From CAVQCX01 sp963711095 (lineage in GTDB: Bacteria; Pseudomonadota; Gammaproteobacteria; Chromatiales; Chromatiaceae), in contig CAVQCX010000030.1 of assembly GCA_963711095.1 (NCBI GenBank), forward strand, positions 248,001-312,000: DNA of 64,000 bases. The letters run 5' to 3'. A program made the position numbers and the translations under genes. The notes beneath the pieces are model-generated. The model was not told the origin of the DNA and made no database searches. It was given only the letters and a program-made list of their open reading frames with translations. Below, piece after piece: positions 17,071 to 26,378 of this stretch (positions within the stretch are counted from its first letter, which is position 1; every line of letters starts with the position of its first letter).

Positions 17071-18222
17071 GTGACCCATACCGAGCTGTTGATCGTTGGT
17101 GCCGGGCCGTTCGGGCTGGCCATGGCGGCCCAGGCGCAGGCGCTGGGCATAGATCACCTGGTGCTGGGTGAGCCCATGTCCTTTTGGCGGGGGCACATGC
17201 CCCTGGGCATGGTGCTGCGCTCGGGCTGTGACTGGCACCTGGACCCGACCGGCCGCGATACCCTGGAGGCCTTCCTGGCCACGCGCGGCCAGCGGCCTGT
17301 CGATGTAGAGCCCCTGAGTCTGGCGCTGTATCTGGATTATGCGGACTGGTTTCAAGCGCGCCAGGGGATCGTCTCCCGCCATGCGCGGGTCGTCGGGCTC
17401 GACCAGGACGAAGGCGGCTTTCTCGCGCAGCTGGACGACGGCACCCAGCTCGGCGCCGACCGGGTAATGCTGGCCCTGGGCTTCGCCAACTTCGCCCGTA
17501 TCCCCCCCGAGCTGGCGGATCTGGCCCCCGCCGCGCGCAGCTCTCACACCTGCGAGTGCCACCAGCCGGCACGATTTGCGGGGCTGCGGGTCCTGGTGGT
17601 CGGCGGCCGGCAGAGTGCGTTCGAGACCTCGGTGCTGATGGCCGAGGCCGGTGCGGCGGCGGTCCATATCTGCCACCGCCACGACACCCCTTCCTTCACC
17701 CCCTCGGACTGGTCCTGGGTCAATCCGATGCTGGAGCGGATGGTTGAGCAGCCTGGCTGGCTTCGCGAGCTGCCGGGCGAGGAGCGCAACCGGCTGAATG
17801 CCCGCTTCTGGGGCGAAGGCCGGCTCAAGCTGGAGCCCTGGCTGGCACCGCGCCTGCAGCACCCGGCGATCCATATCCGGCCCAATACCGAGATCGAGCA
17901 GACCGGGGAGTCGGGCGACGTTCTACAGGTACGTCTGAGCAGCGGCGAGCAGCTGGAGGTCGATCAGGTGCTCTTCGCCACCGGCTACAAGGTCGATCTA
18001 CAGCGGGTGGCGTTCCTGGCGGCGGGCCATCTGCTGGCTCGCATCGAGACCCAGGACGGTTTCCCCGTGCTGGATACGTCGTTGCAGACCAGCGTCCCGG
18101 GTCTGTACATGACCAGCCTGCCGGCGGCGCGCGATTTCGGGCTGTTCTTCGCCTTCACCTCGTCGGTGCGCGCCTCGGCGCAGATCATCGGGCGGGCGCT
18201 GCAGCAGGCCCGCGCGGCCTGA
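17071..18222 (+). CDS. FAD/NAD(P)-binding oxidoreductase (flavin monooxygenase-like)
   Basis: A 383-aa soluble flavoprotein. Two dinucleotide-binding motifs are visible: VGAGPFGLAMA (residues about 9-19, FAD) and VVGGRQSAFETSVL (about 175-188, NAD(P)). A C-terminal ATGYKVDL motif is typical of the flavin-monooxygenase/thioredoxin-reductase-like superfamily. The WRGHMPLGMVLRSG stretch is seen in many uncharacterised lone members. The substrate is unknown. A putative hydroxyisobutyrate-dehydrogenase-family gene follows after 46 bp and may share the transcript. The start lies just after the MITE. Confidence 0.78.
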   Translation: MTHTELLIVGAGPFGLAMAAQAQALGIDHLVLGEPMSFWRGHMPLGMVLRSGCDWHLDPTGRDTLEAFLATRGQRPVDVEPLSLALYLDYADWFQARQGIVSRHARVVGLDQDEGGFLAQLDDGTQLGADRVMLALGFANFARIPPELADLAPAARSSHTCECHQPARFAGLRVLVVGGRQSAFETSVLMAEAGAAAVHICHRHDTPSFTPSDWSWVNPMLERMVEQPGWLRELPGEERNRLNARFWGEGRLKLEPWLAPRLQHPAIHIRPNTEIEQTGESGDVLQVRLSSGEQLEVDQVLFATGYKVDLQRVAFLAAGHLLARIETQDGFPVLDTSLQTSVPGLYMTSLPAARDFGLFFAFTSSVRASAQIIGRALQQARAA

Positions 18223-18268
18223 GTGCGTGAAAAGCCAATCTGTCCCACGCTTGGGGTACAGGAGACAC

Positions 18269-19159
18269 ATGAACGTCGGATTTATCGGCTTGGGTCAAAT
18301 GGGGGCCGGCATGGCAGCGAGGCTGCTCGCGGCCGGCCATGATGTCACGGTCTTCAATCGCACGGCGACCAAGGCCCAGGCGCTGCTCGCGCAGGGCGCC
18401 CGTCTCTGTGACCGGCTGGCCGACGCCTGTCGGGGCGACGTCGTGATCAGCATGCTGGCGGATGATCCGGCCCTGGAGAGCGTCCTGCCTGGCGAGGAGG
18501 GCGTGATTGCCAGCCTGGGCAAGGGTGCCGTCCATCTCTGCATGGCGACCATCAGCGTCGCGCTGTCGGAACGGCTCACCGCGCTGCACAGCGAGGCGGG
18601 CCAGGGCTATGTGGCGGCACCGGTGTTCGGGCGTCCGGATGCAGCCGCCGCTGGCAGGCTGTTCATCGTCGCCGCGGGGGCGGCTGATGTGATCGAGCGC
18701 TGCCGGCCGCTGTTCGAGGCCATGGGGCAAGGGCACTTCGTCGTCGGCGAGCAGCCGCAGATGGCCAACCTCGTGAAGCTCAGCGGCAACTATCTGATCG
18801 CCTCGGTGATCGAGACCCTGGGCGAGGCCATGGCGCTGGTGGGCAAGGCGGGCATCGACCGGCACCAGTATCTGGAGGTCCTGACCTCCACGCTGTTCAG
18901 TGCCCCGGTCTACAGGACCTACGGCGCGCTGATCGCGGACGGTCGTTTCGAGCCTGCCGGCTTTCCTGCGCCTCTGGGCCTGAAGGACATCCGTCTGACG
19001 CTCGCCGCGGCGGAGGCGCTGCGCGTGCCCATGCCGGTCGCGAGCCTGCTGCGCGACCGTTTCCTGGCCCTGCTGGCCCAGGGCGGCGAGCGGCTCGATT
19101 GGTCGGCCATCGCCCGGCTCGCCGCCAATGACGCCGGCGAGGCGCCGCCGCCACGCTGA
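18269..19159 (+). CDS. NAD(P)-dependent beta-hydroxyacid dehydrogenase
   Basis: A 296-aa member of the 3-hydroxyisobutyrate dehydrogenase family. The N-terminal cofactor motif is GFIGLGQMGAGMAARLL (residues 4-20). The family's catalytic lysine is in NLVKLSGNYLI (about residue 169), and PVFGRPDAAAAGRLFIVAAG forms the domain junction. The start at 18269 matches the family N-terminus and has CAGGAGAC upstream. It may be a glyoxylate/succinic-semialdehyde reductase-like enzyme; the substrate cannot be fixed. Likely co-transcribed with the preceding flavoprotein. Confidence 0.85.
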   Translation: MNVGFIGLGQMGAGMAARLLAAGHDVTVFNRTATKAQALLAQGARLCDRLADACRGDVVISMLADDPALESVLPGEEGVIASLGKGAVHLCMATISVALSERLTALHSEAGQGYVAAPVFGRPDAAAAGRLFIVAAGAADVIERCRPLFEAMGQGHFVVGEQPQMANLVKLSGNYLIASVIETLGEAMALVGKAGIDRHQYLEVLTSTLFSAPVYRTYGALIADGRFEPAGFPAPLGLKDIRLTLAAAEALRVPMPVASLLRDRFLALLAQGGERLDWSAIARLAANDAGEAPPPR

Positions 19160-19510
19160 TCTCCGAGTCGGGTAGGGCGGGAGAGCGAAGCATATTCTGC
19201 CGGGACGCCTGTCGAGCTTCGGGCTCGGGATCGTGCTCAGCCTCCGCGGCGCTGGCCCCAGCCCGAGCGACTGCTCGATCGACCCCCGGCTGCATGGCCT
19301 GCCGGTCCAGCGAGCGCTCCCTGGCGAGAGGGTCCCGACGGTGGGATGATCTGCTCTATCTCCCTGGTGCTCGGGCTTCGCGCCTTGAAGAGATGGGCAA
19401 TGCTGATCATGGCAGGTCTGTATTGGGTCTCATGGGAGGGCTGGATCTGCTGAGTGCTCAGCTGCGTACTGCCGCTGGTGCAACAGCCGCGTATTGCGAC
19501 TTAAAGGGCC
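19160..19510. other. 351-bp gap before pqiA, no gene seen
   Basis: I see no convincing coding frame or RNA. The region must hold the pqiABC promoter, but no clear -35/-10 pair stands out. Confidence 0.4.
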
Positions 19511-20797
19511 ATGAGTGACGGGTATATGTCCCCAGACGCCATGACGGCCTGCCACGAGTGTGGGCTGCTCCAGTCCATTCCCTCGTACCCGCCCGGCGGT
19601 GGGGCCCGCTGTCGGCGCTGTGGCTGTGTGCTACACCGGGACCGCCCCGACAGCCTCGACCGCTCGCTGGCCCTGACTCTGGCGGGTCTGGTGTTGTTCG
19701 TTGTCGCCAACGTCTTCCCCTTCCTGTCCCTGGACATGCCGGGCGGTGGCACCCAGACGACCCTGGCCAGCGGAGTGCTGGCGCTCTACGAGCAAGGCCA
19801 GTGGCCACTCTCGATGCTCGTGCTGTTCACCAGCATCCTGGCCCCGGGTCTGGAGCTCGCGCTGTTGCTGGCGGTGCTGGTGCCGCTGCGTGTCGGCCGT
19901 CTGCCCCATGGCGTGGCGATCCTGTTTCGTCACGTCAAGACCCTGACCCCCTGGGGCATGATGGATGTCTTCCTCCTCGGCATCCTGGTTGCGGTGGTGA
20001 AATTGACCGATCTCGCAGGGATAGTCCCCGGTGTATCCTTGATCGCCTTTGTGCTGCTGGTCTTCGTGCTGGCCGGTGCCCAGGCGGCCCTGGACCCGGA
20101 CATCGTCTGGTCGCGTATCCCTCTGCCTGGCAGTCTGAGGCGCGTCCCCGCACCGGGCGAGCCGCTGGTCTCCTGCCATGCCTGCATGCTGACCCTGCCG
20201 ATGGTGCTGGCCCCGCAGCGCCACCGCCGCTGTCCGCGCTGCGGCGAGGCATTGCACCGGCGCAAGCCACACAGCTTGCAGCGCACCTGGGCCTTGTTGT
20301 TGGCTGCGGTGGTCTGCCTGGTCCCGGCGAACCTGCTGCCGATCATGACCGTGGTCTCGCTGGGCAAGGTTGAGTCGAGCACCATCGTCAGCGGGGTGAT
20401 CTATCTGTTTGGCCACGGTATGTGGCCGCTGGCCCTGATCGTATTCGTTGCCAGTGTGTTCGTACCGGCCATGAAAGTGGTGACCCTGAGCTTTCTGGCG
20501 CTGTCGGTGCAACGCCGATCCGGGTGGCGCCCGCGCGAGCGCACCCGCCTGTACCGGATCGCCGAGGCGGTGGGTCGATGGTCCATGGTAGACATCTATG
20601 TGGTCGCCATCTTGGTAACCATGGTGCACCTGGGCAACCTGGCCAGCATCGAGGCGGGGCCGGGTGCGGTTTTTTTTGGGGCGGTGGTCGTGCTGACCAT
20701 GCTCGCCGCCATGGCCTTTGATCCCAGGCTCATCTGGGACAGCTTGGAGCCTGTGCATGACCGAGCCGGAGCAGCCGACCCAAGCCCCGGACATTGA
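19511..20797 (+). CDS. pqiA: Paraquat-inducible protein A, inner membrane
   Basis: PqiA is the inner membrane partner of the PqiB MCE tunnel in lipid traffic between the membranes. The 428-aa protein is a duplicated PqiA fold. Two Cys4 zinc ribbons are visible (CHECGLL with CRRCG near residues 14-37; CHACMLTLP with CPRCG near 222-245). Each is followed by about four membrane helices, including the VVANVFPFLSLDM and LVPANLLPIMTVVSLG motifs. Length matches E. coli PqiA (417 aa). Its end overlaps pqiB by 41 bp. Confidence 0.92.
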   Translation: MSDGYMSPDAMTACHECGLLQSIPSYPPGGGARCRRCGCVLHRDRPDSLDRSLALTLAGLVLFVVANVFPFLSLDMPGGGTQTTLASGVLALYEQGQWPLSMLVLFTSILAPGLELALLLAVLVPLRVGRLPHGVAILFRHVKTLTPWGMMDVFLLGILVAVVKLTDLAGIVPGVSLIAFVLLVFVLAGAQAALDPDIVWSRIPLPGSLRRVPAPGEPLVSCHACMLTLPMVLAPQRHRRCPRCGEALHRRKPHSLQRTWALLLAAVVCLVPANLLPIMTVVSLGKVESSTIVSGVIYLFGHGMWPLALIVFVASVFVPAMKVVTLSFLALSVQRRSGWRPRERTRLYRIAEAVGRWSMVDIYVVAILVTMVHLGNLASIEAGPGAVFFGAVVVLTMLAAMAFDPRLIWDSLEPVHDRAGAADPSPGH

Positions 20798-22442
20798 GCC
20801 GCCGCCGGCCGCCCTGCCCGAGGGTGAGCCGTTCGCGCGCCGGCGCCTGTCTACTGTCTGGCTGATCCCGCTGATCGCGGTGCTGGTGGCTGCCTGGCTG
20901 GGCATCAAGACCTGGTCCGAGCAGGGGCCGACGATCACCATTGCCTTCAAGTCAGCCTCGGGGCTCGAGGTCGGCAAGACGTTGGTCAAGCTCAAGGATG
21001 TGGAGATAGGCAGGGTCAAGGCGATCCGCGTAGCCGCCGATCTCAAGAGCGTGCGGGTGACCGCCGAGCTGGTGGCCGGCACCGAGCCCTGGCTGACCCA
21101 GGGGACCCGGTTCTGGATCGCCCGGGCGCGGGTCGCCGCCGGGCGGGTGTCGGGCCTGGAGACCCTGCTCTCGGGTTCCTTCATCGAGATAGACCCGGTG
21201 ATCAAAGGCGAGCCCGCCAGGTCCTTCGTCGGCCTGGAAGACCCGCCGCTGTTCAGGACCGACGAGCCGGGCAAGCGCTTCGTGCTGCGCTCCGACGGCA
21301 GCTGGACCCTGAGCCCCGGCTCGCCTGTCTACTACCTCGGCCTGCAGGTGGGGGAGACCGCGTCCAGCCGACTCGATGCCCAGGGCAAGGCGGTGCGCAC
21401 CGAGATCTTTGTCTCCGCCCCTTATGACCGACTGGTGCGCTCCAACACCCGCTTCTGGAACGCCAGTGGGCTGGATCTGACCGTCGGGGCCGACGGGGTC
21501 CGGCTCGACACCGAGTCGTTCCTGACCCTGCTCCTGGGCGGGGTGACCTTCGACAACCCGCCAAGCCTCGACGAGCCGGCCGAGCCGGCCAAGGACGGGC
21601 AGGCGTTTCCGCTCTATGCGAGTCGTGACCAGGCCCATGCCCGCGTCTACGAGACCAAGAAACAGTACCTGATGTTCTTCGACGGCTCGGTGCGCGGGCT
21701 CTCGGTCGGCGCACCGGTGCTGATGCGCGGGATCCAGATCGGCAAGGTGCTCGATGTGCGCCTGGACTTCGATGCAGATGGACTCACCTTCGAGATTCCG
21801 GTGCTGATCGAGATCGAGCCCGGACGCGTGCACATGAAAGGCAAAGCCGACGCCCTGGACTTCGACCGGACGATGGAGCATCTGGTCGCCTCGGGCCTGC
21901 GCGGTCAGCTCGAGTATGGCAGCCTGGTGACCGGCCAGCTCTACGTAGCGCTCGGGATCCATCCAGATGTCCCGAAGGCCACCATAACCGAGCGCGACGG
22001 CTACAAGGTAGTGCCCACGGCCCCGGCGACCCTGGATGCAGTGGCCGGCAAGGTCAATGGTCTGCTCGACAGGCTCGGCCGCCTGCCGTTGGAGGACATC
22101 GCCAACGACCTGCGCGACACGGTCGCGGGGATCAATAAACTGATCAACTCCGAGCAGGTCGCGGGATCGCTTGCCCAACTGGAGCCGCTGCTCAAGCACG
22201 CCGACGCCGTTCTGGCCGGCCTCGACAAGATGATGCCCACAGCCAGCTCGACCCTGGACCAGGCGCGCGAGACCTTGCGCAGCACCCGGGCCCTGGTGTC
22301 GAGCGACTCGGCGGTGGTCGGCGAGACGGTACGGCTGCTGCGCAGCCTGAATGCGGCAGCGCGCTCCATCAAGGGGGTGGCGGACTATCTGGAGCGCCAC
22401 CCCGAGGCGTTGATCAGAGGCAAAGGGGGGCTGGGTCGATGA
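20757..22442 (+). CDS. pqiB: Intermembrane transport protein PqiB (three MCE domains)
   Basis: PqiB forms a periplasmic tube for lipids. The start at 20757 lies inside the end of pqiA. The 561-aa protein has a single N-terminal anchor (WLIPLIAVLVAAWLG, residues about 36-50). Three MCE domains begin near residues 56 (FKSASGLEVGKTLVKLKD), 170 (LSPGSPVYYLGLQVGE) and 300 (GLSVGAPVLMRGIQIG). The long C-terminal helix (residues about 420-550) would build the needle. Length and domain count match E. coli PqiB (546 aa). It overlaps pqiC by 4 bp (ATGA). Confidence 0.93.
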   Translation: MTEPEQPTQAPDIEPPPAALPEGEPFARRRLSTVWLIPLIAVLVAAWLGIKTWSEQGPTITIAFKSASGLEVGKTLVKLKDVEIGRVKAIRVAADLKSVRVTAELVAGTEPWLTQGTRFWIARARVAAGRVSGLETLLSGSFIEIDPVIKGEPARSFVGLEDPPLFRTDEPGKRFVLRSDGSWTLSPGSPVYYLGLQVGETASSRLDAQGKAVRTEIFVSAPYDRLVRSNTRFWNASGLDLTVGADGVRLDTESFLTLLLGGVTFDNPPSLDEPAEPAKDGQAFPLYASRDQAHARVYETKKQYLMFFDGSVRGLSVGAPVLMRGIQIGKVLDVRLDFDADGLTFEIPVLIEIEPGRVHMKGKADALDFDRTMEHLVASGLRGQLEYGSLVTGQLYVALGIHPDVPKATITERDGYKVVPTAPATLDAVAGKVNGLLDRLGRLPLEDIANDLRDTVAGINKLINSEQVAGSLAQLEPLLKHADAVLAGLDKMMPTASSTLDQARETLRSTRALVSSDSAVVGETVRLLRSLNAAARSIKGVADYLERHPEALIRGKGGLGR

Positions 22443-23068
22443 GACGTTACAGACAGGGTTGGCCGTTGGTGATGCTGGTGGTGGCCGGGATTGCCGGCTG
22501 CGCCACCACCCCGCCTTCGTCTTTCTACACCCTGGTACCTCTGTCGGCGCCCAAGGGCGGGCAGTCCAGTCCGCTTACTCAATCGCCGGCCATAGGCGTG
22601 GGCCCCATCAGCTTTCCGGCCTTTCTCGACCGTGACCAGGTGGTCAGCCGCAGCGGCGACGGCGCGCTGAAGGTGGACGAGCTGCACCGCTGGGCCGGGT
22701 CCTTGGAGGACGATTTCCGCCGGGTGCTCGGCGAGAATCTCACCCAGCTGCTCGGTACCAGCCGTGTCCTGCTCTACAGCGGCGAGCTGCGCTATCCGGT
22801 GGATTTGCGGGTCGCCGTCGACGTGCTCAGCTTCGAGGGCACAGCCCAGGGCGAGGCGGTGCTCAAGGTGCGCTGGACCCTGCTCGAGCCCAACGCCGAC
22901 CGCGCCTTGCTGGCCAGAGAAGGCAGCTACAGCGCTGCGGCAGAAAGCCAGGACCCTGCGGCCATGGTCGAGGCCATGAGCCGCACCCTGGGCGCATTTA
23001 GCCGCGACCTGGCCGAGGCGATCCGCGCCCAGCAGCGGCCGAAGCCCGCATCCCGGCCGGGGTCATGA
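22439..23068 (+). CDS. pqiC: Outer membrane lipoprotein PqiC
   Basis: PqiC (YmbA, ABC-type transport auxiliary family) caps the PqiB tube at the outer membrane. The 209-aa precursor has a lipoprotein signal with lipobox IAGC (Cys21). The family motif SFYTLVPL is followed by IGVGPISFPAFLDRDQVVSR, and the conserved WAGSLEDDFRRVLGENL lies in the middle. The start codon overlaps the pqiB stop, so translation is probably coupled. Confidence 0.9.
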   Translation: MRRYRQGWPLVMLVVAGIAGCATTPPSSFYTLVPLSAPKGGQSSPLTQSPAIGVGPISFPAFLDRDQVVSRSGDGALKVDELHRWAGSLEDDFRRVLGENLTQLLGTSRVLLYSGELRYPVDLRVAVDVLSFEGTAQGEAVLKVRWTLLEPNADRALLAREGSYSAAAESQDPAAMVEAMSRTLGAFSRDLAEAIRAQQRPKPASRPGS

Positions 23069-23164
23069 TCCAGCCGCGGACGGGTTCCGTCCTGGGCTCC
23101 GCGGCAGCGGACAAAGGGGTCAGAGCCCTTAAAACATTTTCCTAAAGCGGTCTGACCCAATTGA

Positions 23165-23993
23165 TGCTTGGGGCACGCTCGATGGGTTCGGGCATGCGAA
23201 GGGAAGGGGTCTCGTTTTTTGCGTTCGGGCTATCTTCCCATCACGGGTTCAGTTCTCGAATTGTCGGCTGCCATCATTCTAGCACTGACCCCGCTGATCT
23301 CTCTTACCCGTCACCGGAGCATCTTCCTGCCCCAGCATCGCTATCCGTTGGCATTTCGTTGACACCTTCCCGGGTTCCTGTGCACCCGTCATGTTCCCCT
23401 CCAACGGTTCCTACTCCCGGCAGCGGCCTTCCCTCCCCCGGGTCCCGTCGGGTCGGTTCCCCGGCTTCATCGGTACTATCCGCTGCTCCGACTCCCGCCA
23501 CTCCTTCCGCCTGCGCTCCTTTCTCGTCGCTCAGGCGTACCACCTCAGTGCCCGTTCTGTTCGCTCCTGTCGCCAGCGGACACTCCAGCGTCAGGCCTGG
23601 GGAATTGGGCTGCGGCTTCCCCCTTACCGCTGCTTGTGCTCTCGGTGGAGAACGGCGGGCCTCCCAGGTCCCTGGGGAGCCCTTGCGTACATGCCCTGCT
23701 CTTTGACCCCGGCGGGACGAGAAAGGCCAGGCCTCTACGGCCTCCCTCGTGCTGCCTTCCGTCGTCTTGAGAACGTCGGCTCCCGCAAAGCGGTCATTTC
23801 GGGGCTCAATCACACGGCCTGCACACTCGCTGTCTACGCTTCGCGGCCCCGCTCACACGAGACCACGCAAGACTCGCTACCGGCTGGTGGCCAACCTTTA
23901 CCGGACGGGATTTCCACCCGCAGGGCTCCTTGCGCAATTTCCGGTCGGCATCCCTCTCCGACCTTCCCAAGCGCCCAGGTTTTCCTGGCGCAC
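23165..23993 (-). mobile_element. Group II intron 5' part, truncated just inside its reverse transcriptase gene
   Basis: Read on the minus strand, the segment begins at 23993 with GTGCGCCAGGAAAACCTGGG, a typical group II intron 5' end. GC-rich, paired ribozyme-like sequence of about 600 bp follows. A short reading frame starts at 23392 (MTGAQEPGKVSTKCQRIAML), whose VSTKxQRIA string resembles the start of intron reverse transcriptases. It soon degenerates (stop within about 40 codons), and the catalytic protein, domain V and the 3' end are missing. The 5' exon is GGGTCAGGTCTTG, a string that also occurs at about 29057 and, slightly changed, at 33065. Long frames across this region on either strand are ribozyme sequence, not genes. 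Confidence 0.55.
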
Positions 23994-24016
23994 CAAGACC
24001 TGACCCTCCCTCTCTG

Positions 24017-24258
24017 CGCAAGCCCAGCGCTGTCGCGCACGCAGCAAACAGGGACACGATGGGCGGGCGCTGCGCCGTTGTCCCGAGCCGGTGGGAGGCG
24101 AGCCCTGTCGGCGATCTTGCTGGGCTCGGTGGGACTGCAATCGGCCAGGGGGCTGGCCTCCTACAGAGAGTCGGAGCCCTGGATGTTTGATGGGCATCAT
24201 GGGGACACTCCCTATTTGGCGTCGGGAGTGTTTTTCGACACGGCCCCACCCCTTCGCC
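24017..24258 (+). repeat. Dispersed repeat R1, copy 1
   Basis: About 240 bp, from GCAAGCCCAGCGCTGTCGCGC to CCACCCCTTCGCC, recurs in direct orientation at 27132-27368 with few differences. It contains the palindrome GGCCAGGGGGCTGGCC (24143-24158), also found after ligA. No protein is evident. It lies next to the 5' end of the group II intron fragment. Confidence 0.85.
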
Positions 24259-24333
24259 ACCCGCCTCTATCCCTATCAGGTGGAAGGGGTCGCCTTCCTG
24301 GCGGCCACCGGGCGGGCGCTGCTGGCCGACGAC
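24253..24333 (+). pseudogene. SNF2-type helicase fragment
   Basis: The string TRLYPYQVEGVAFLAATGRALLADDV, given here as TRLYPYQVEG then VAFLAATGRALLADDV, matches the Q-motif-to-Walker-A entry of SNF2/HepA helicases (LYPYQxEGV...GRALLADDMGLGKT). It stops before the GLGKT loop. Only about 27 codons remain, abutting repeat R1. The sequence after it is unrelated. Confidence 0.55.
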
Positions 24334-24383
24334 GTCGAACCGGTGGACCGGTGGGGTCGGACCACGCGAACCGGATGATTTAA

Positions 24384-24791
24384 TTCGGAATTCTATCCAA
24401 GAATAGCCGTTTTTCGGCCTTAAACAGCCCGATTCCCCCTCGAAATCGACGTTGTAAGCGCCTGATGGCTCTCGCTATTCGTGGCGGTAAGAAATGGACA
24501 CCCATCATTTGAGACGGCAGCCACCATGGGGTCGGAGTCCTTGAAAAGCCCACTCCAAGAGCCTCCGGATGCTATAAGGCGAGACCTGACCCTCGCGTTT
24601 TGCTCTCGTTTACTCCCTGGATCGTCCGAAGGCAAACAACAAGACCCGAGTTGCTCCCGAGATCAAGCATGCCGTCGCGCAGATTTCCGAGGTGACGGGC
24701 CGGCTGGAAGAGCGCAGGTGGCAGAACCCATTGCCCACGCTTGCAAGCGTATGGTCGGCAGCCCTGCTTTGGACGCTCGCTCGGGTCAGCT
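24384..24791. other. Gap of about 410 bp with no gene seen
   Basis: Mixed-composition sequence between the helicase remnant and the SnoaL-like gene. Short frames exist on both strands, but none has recognisable motifs or a ribosome site. Confidence 0.4.
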
Positions 24792-25223
24792 TCACACGGA
24801 AAGCTTCGGAAGCATGCCGATCTTCTGGTAGAGCGACATGAAGTCGAAGCAGTTCCACGCCTCCTCGATTCTTCCATCCCGAATCACCGCCATCACCATC
24901 CCGTCGATGTCGATCGGCGCGCTCGTCGCATCCACCCCGAGGCCGGGGCCGGTGTGTGTGCCTGTGACGCGGCAGTGACACGCGACGAGGTCTCCTTCGC
25001 AGATCAGGCGCAGAATTTGCACGTTGATGTCTGGGAATGCCTGGCGAAAGGCCTGGAAGAAAGGCTTGAATCCCGCGGGGCCGACGACCGTGCTTCCGTC
25101 GGGGAAAGGCAATCCGTGAAAGATCGTCGCAGGCGACATGAACCGGTCGATGGCGGATTCGTCGCCCGAATTCCAGACTTGCTCGAACCAGGACGTCGCG
25201 ATATTTCGATTGGAATCGTGCAT
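24792..25223 (-). CDS. SnoaL-like / NTF2-fold protein
   Basis: A 143-aa protein of the SnoaL-like polyketide-cyclase/ester-cyclase superfamily. I chose the ATG at 25223 (MHDSNRNIATSWFEQVWNSG); the upstream frame is not coding-like. Family features are FxxxWNSGDESAIDRFMSP, the loop GPAGFKPFFQAFRQAFPDI, and the C-terminal strands GRIEEAWNCFDFMSLYQKIG. Members bind or cyclise small molecules, and the role here is unknown. It stands alone in a repeat-rich region. Confidence 0.75.
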   Translation of the reverse strand: MHDSNRNIATSWFEQVWNSGDESAIDRFMSPATIFHGLPFPDGSTVVGPAGFKPFFQAFRQAFPDINVQILRLICEGDLVACHCRVTGTHTGPGLGVDATSAPIDIDGMVMAVIRDGRIEEAWNCFDFMSLYQKIGMLPKLSV

Positions 25224-25672
25224 GGGGGCTACCGTTCCCGGCAAAGGGTAGATCCAACATCCGGCGCAAACTGCGGGGCATCGACGCATTCCCGGGCCCC
25301 TGCCCGCCTGGCCATAGAGTAGAGTAGCAGCGAACGGCTCATGCCACATTGGCTTCCAGCGGGCCAGTTCAGACGCCCCCGGCTTCGGCCAAGAACGCGT
25401 CGTCACCTAAGACGAGGTTCCATATTGCACAAACCCGTCATCAGAGCGCGTTATTGGGACACCCATCTTAGAGCCATGCCCCGCCGCGACCGCTCCCTGG
25501 TGCGCGGAAAAAGGTGAAGGTTTCTTTCAAAAATGGATCTGTCCAGTTCTTCCTGCGCGCGCCCCCACAATGCGCAACTGGAACTCCTGTGGCATGTTAG
25601 CCACAGGAGCCCAACCCTGCAACCGGCCGCTGGATGCAGACCAATCCCGGCAATGCCCACGGAGGTCAAACC
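25224..25672. other. 449-bp gap, no gene seen
   Basis: Divergent promoters for the flanking genes are expected here. GGAGGT at 25661-25666 is the ribosome site of the next gene. Nothing else is recognisable. Confidence 0.4.
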
Positions 25673-26023
25673 ATGCCTACACCGCTACGTCCTTTTGCCA
25701 CGATCCTGATCGGACTCCTGGCTGCCGCGGCCTTCGCCTTCCTCCTCAAGCTCATGCACGACATGTCCCAGAGCATGGGCCAGATGACACGCGACATCGC
25801 CGCGATGGCGGTTGACATGCATCAAATGCGCGGCGACATGGGTGCCCTTTCGGGGCAGATCGCGGGTATTCGCCAGGATGTCGGGCAGATGTCGAGCGAC
25901 ATGCGCGGGATGCGTGAGAGCGTGGACCGCATGTCCTCGGTCATCCATGCTGGCGGAAAACAGATCGAGCAGGTCAATCCGATGGGCGTGATGCAGCAGA
26001 TGCTGCCGGCATCCGGTCACTGA
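25673..26023 (+). CDS. Membrane-anchored methionine-rich coiled-coil protein, unknown
   Basis: A 116-aa protein with a strong ribosome site (GGAGGT, 7 bp upstream). Residues about 7-25 form a membrane helix (FATILIGLLAAAAFAFLLK). After it comes a continuous coiled coil with Met at many core positions (MHDMSQSMGQMTRDIAAMAV, then repeated QIAGIRQDVGQMSSDMRGM). Such repeats of about 11 or 7 residues resemble the coiled-coil part of methyl-accepting or tethering proteins. I do not recognise a family. Confidence 0.65.
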   Translation: MPTPLRPFATILIGLLAAAAFAFLLKLMHDMSQSMGQMTRDIAAMAVDMHQMRGDMGALSGQIAGIRQDVGQMSSDMRGMRESVDRMSSVIHAGGKQIEQVNPMGVMQQMLPASGH

Positions 26024-26127
26024 CCCGGCCCGCTGGCCGCGCCCGGGTCCGGAATCAGCGCCGCGAGCCCCGGGATTCAGAGATCGCCGCTGCCCATGCA
26101 GCGGGCGATCAGAATCCCGGCCACCCA

Positions 26128-26247
26128 GGCCTCCGAAGGGCTGAGGCCCGCGCAGGCCACCACGAGGGCGGCCTGGCTCAAGCGGTCAGAGTCGTTGGCT
26201 CGGGAGCAGTCCAGTGTGTGTGATGCTTTTTCAACGACTCTGACCCC
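26128..26247 (-). repeat. Dispersed repeat R2, copy 1
   Basis: About 120 bp (GGCCTCCGAAGGGCTGAGGCCC to TCAACGACTCTGACCCC) recurs at 27598-27717. On the minus strand both copies read as a short peptide, DRLSxAALVVA then GLSPSEA. In this copy it continues to WVAGILIARCMGSGDL and a stop, so the repeat is probably the 3' end of a lost gene. The outer edge, GACTCTGACCCC, resembles the end of a mobile element. Confidence 0.75.
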
Positions 26248-26341
26248 TTGATGCGGACCCCTTGATGCGGACCCCCTGATGCGAAGACCCCGCTCGCTTG
26301 TGGCTTGTTACTGGTGCGCAGAGAGTGTCCGGTGCGTTAGA

Positions 26342-26357
26342 CTTACCCCTGGGTAAG
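26342..26357. promoter_or_regulatory. Operator-like palindrome before the vapB-like gene
   Basis: CTTACCC-CT-GGGTAAG is a perfect 7-2-7 inverted repeat ending 21 bp before the GTG start of the antitoxin. AbrB-type antitoxins typically repress their own operon by binding such sites. Confidence 0.6.
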
Positions 26358-26378
26358 AAAAATGCCGGAGAGTAAGAC

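Noticed and set aside
23161..24383. Several Ser/Pro/Arg-rich frames of 180-330 codons
   Set aside because: They cross the probable group II intron ribozyme and repeat R1, overlap on both strands and have no domains.
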